A stretch of DNA of 12,308 nucleotides. Source: Planctomycetaceae bacterium (GTDB taxonomy: Bacteria > Planctomycetota > Planctomycetia > Pirellulales > Thermoguttaceae). Below, one piece after another: positions 11,751-12,308 of this stretch. The stretch's first letter is position 1. Each line of letters starts with the position of its first letter. Made by a program: the position numbers and the translations under genes. The stretch spans positions 1 through 12,308 of the forward strand of contig JAISNF010000300.1 of NCBI GenBank assembly GCA_031276415.1, given 5' to 3'. Under the pieces are notes generated by a model, which was not told where the DNA came from, searched no databases, and saw only the letters and a program-made list of their open reading frames with translations.

Positions 11751-12098
11751 TTAAGCCATTTCTAAAAGCCAATCATTATCGAAAGAAAAGTCCTTTGGAT
11801 TTCCTATTAGGAAAAAATAAATGACTTGAAAGACCGATTGATAGTTTGCAATATCATTATGATGTCCCTCTTCTTCGATTAATTTCCACAATATTTCATA
11901 GAGTTCTTTATTGTACGGTTCTAAACCACGTACAAAACCAGAACCAGTTACAGAATATTTGGTACCGCACCACCAAAAGACTATCGTACTAATCGGCGGT
12001 TGCGGATCGCATTCCGGTTTTCCTTTTTGCCAACTAAGAAGTTCATCTTCCTCTGCAATCCATTCATCTAATTCTTTTCCCGGATAAACTATATCCAT
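11751..12098 (-). CDS. Small acidic protein of unknown function
   Basis: The product is 115 aa, rich in Glu, Asp and Trp (I-A-E-E-D-E-L-L-S-W, F-W-W-C-G, D-F-S-F-D-N-D-W-L-L-E-M-A), with no signal peptide or membrane helix. I do not recognise the family; small acidic Trp-rich proteins in pairs are sometimes toxin-immunity partners, but nothing here proves that. The ATG is 2 bp after the stop of the preceding gene, and GGAG lies inside the end of that gene, so the two are translationally coupled. Directly after its TAA the frame continues with six acidic codons (E-D-E-D-E-D) to a TAG at 11730-11732, suggesting the stop is a recent change or that the tail can be added by readthrough. The 287 bp downstream (11464-11750) show no convincing gene. 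Confidence 0.65.
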   Translation of the reverse strand: MDIVYPGKELDEWIAEEDELLSWQKGKPECDPQPPISTIVFWWCGTKYSVTGSGFVRGLEPYNKELYEILWKLIEEEGHHNDIANYQSVFQVIYFFLIGNPKDFSFDNDWLLEMA

Positions 12099-12100
12099 TG

Positions 12101-12308
12101 TTATTTCTCCAATATTGTTAAAATTTTTGTTGGAAAAATTCGATGCTCTGTTAATACGATTCGGGCATCTATAAATAAATGTTCAAAAAACGTGCTTAAT
12201 AATTCTGTTTCGCCGTCCTTATAAAATTTGACGGCATATTGTTTCATGTGAGAATGTTTCAGATAGGAAAACGAAACTTCTTTATCATACGATTCATTTA
12301 TTATTTTA
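12101..12308 (-). CDS. C-terminal part of an unknown protein (5' truncated by window edge)
   Basis: A minus-strand frame is open from the window edge (first full codon 12305-12307) to a TAA at 12101-12103, about 68 codons. The end reads H-M-K-Q-Y-A-V-K-F-Y-K-D-G-E-T-E ... R-I-V-L-T-E-H-R-I-F-P-T-K. An internal ATG (12244-12246) could start a 48-aa protein, but the frame stays open above it and no SD is obvious, so truncation by the edge is more likely. The product is not recognised. The two-base gap to the next gene indicates a shared transcript. Confidence 0.5.
   Translation of the reverse strand, partial: KIINESYDKEVSFSYLKHSHMKQYAVKFYKDGETELLSTFFEHLFIDARIVLTEHRIFPTKILTILEK

Noticed and set aside
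1..12308. tRNA, rRNA, insertion sequence, integrase or prophage genes
   Set aside because: None seen on either strand; no transposase-like frame or terminal inverted repeats around the FkbM or PQ-loop genes.

Overview
The window looks like a planctomycete (PVC-group) chromosome segment of low G+C. Three things point there. The gene set is that of the planctomycete/verrucomicrobial (PVM-type) bacterial microcompartment (BMC) for L-fucose/L-rhamnose breakdown. A neighbouring 556-aa exported protein ends in a barrel-like domain of a type I associate with planctomycetes. A partial gene at the left edge has a C-terminus like planctomycete sugar-binding proteins. All assignments are read from sequence motifs; no database search was run.

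Layout. Positions 1-120 hold the end of a plus-strand gene. Positions 121-437 are a convergent intergenic region with a 51-bp near-perfect palindrome. From 9532 down to 438, all on the minus strand, lies the BMC cluster, in transcription order: PduL phosphotransacylase, BMC-H shell protein, second BMC-H shell protein, acetate-kinase-like enzyme, a Tat-signal-peptide remnant, BMC-P, CoA-acylating aldehyde dehydrogenase, a PQ-loop (SemiSWEET-like) membrane protein, second BMC-P, a two-domain BMC-associated protein of unknown function, an FkbM-type methyltransferase, third BMC-P, and class II sugar-phosphate aldolase. Upstream of it (9793-11463) is the barrel-like exported protein, then a small unknown gene (11751-12098) and a truncated gene at the right edge.

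How the genes work together (family knowledge plus inference). The aldolase would cleave fuculose-1-P or rhamnulose-1-P to DHAP and L-lactaldehyde inside the shell. The aldehyde dehydrogenase would make lactyl-CoA, PduL would make the acyl-phosphate and recycle CoA, and the kinase would make lactate and ATP. Two BMC-H hexamers and three distinct BMC-P pentamers form the shell. Four proteins (aldehyde dehydrogenase, PduL, the unknown 252-aa protein and the aldolase) carry a similar short amphipathic helix at one end, as expected for shell-targeting peptides. No NADH-recycling reductase, sugar kinase, isomerase or regulator is present in the window.

The most unusual features are: two genes that look foreign to the pathway (FkbM methyltransferase and PQ-loop protein) lodged inside the cluster; degenerate 7-bp tandem repeats (TTAATAG/TGAATAG type) in several intergenic gaps, in two cases supplying a stop codon; a cut-off gene that keeps only a twin-arginine signal peptide; and a triple TGATACAA repeat upstream of pduL that could be the operator.
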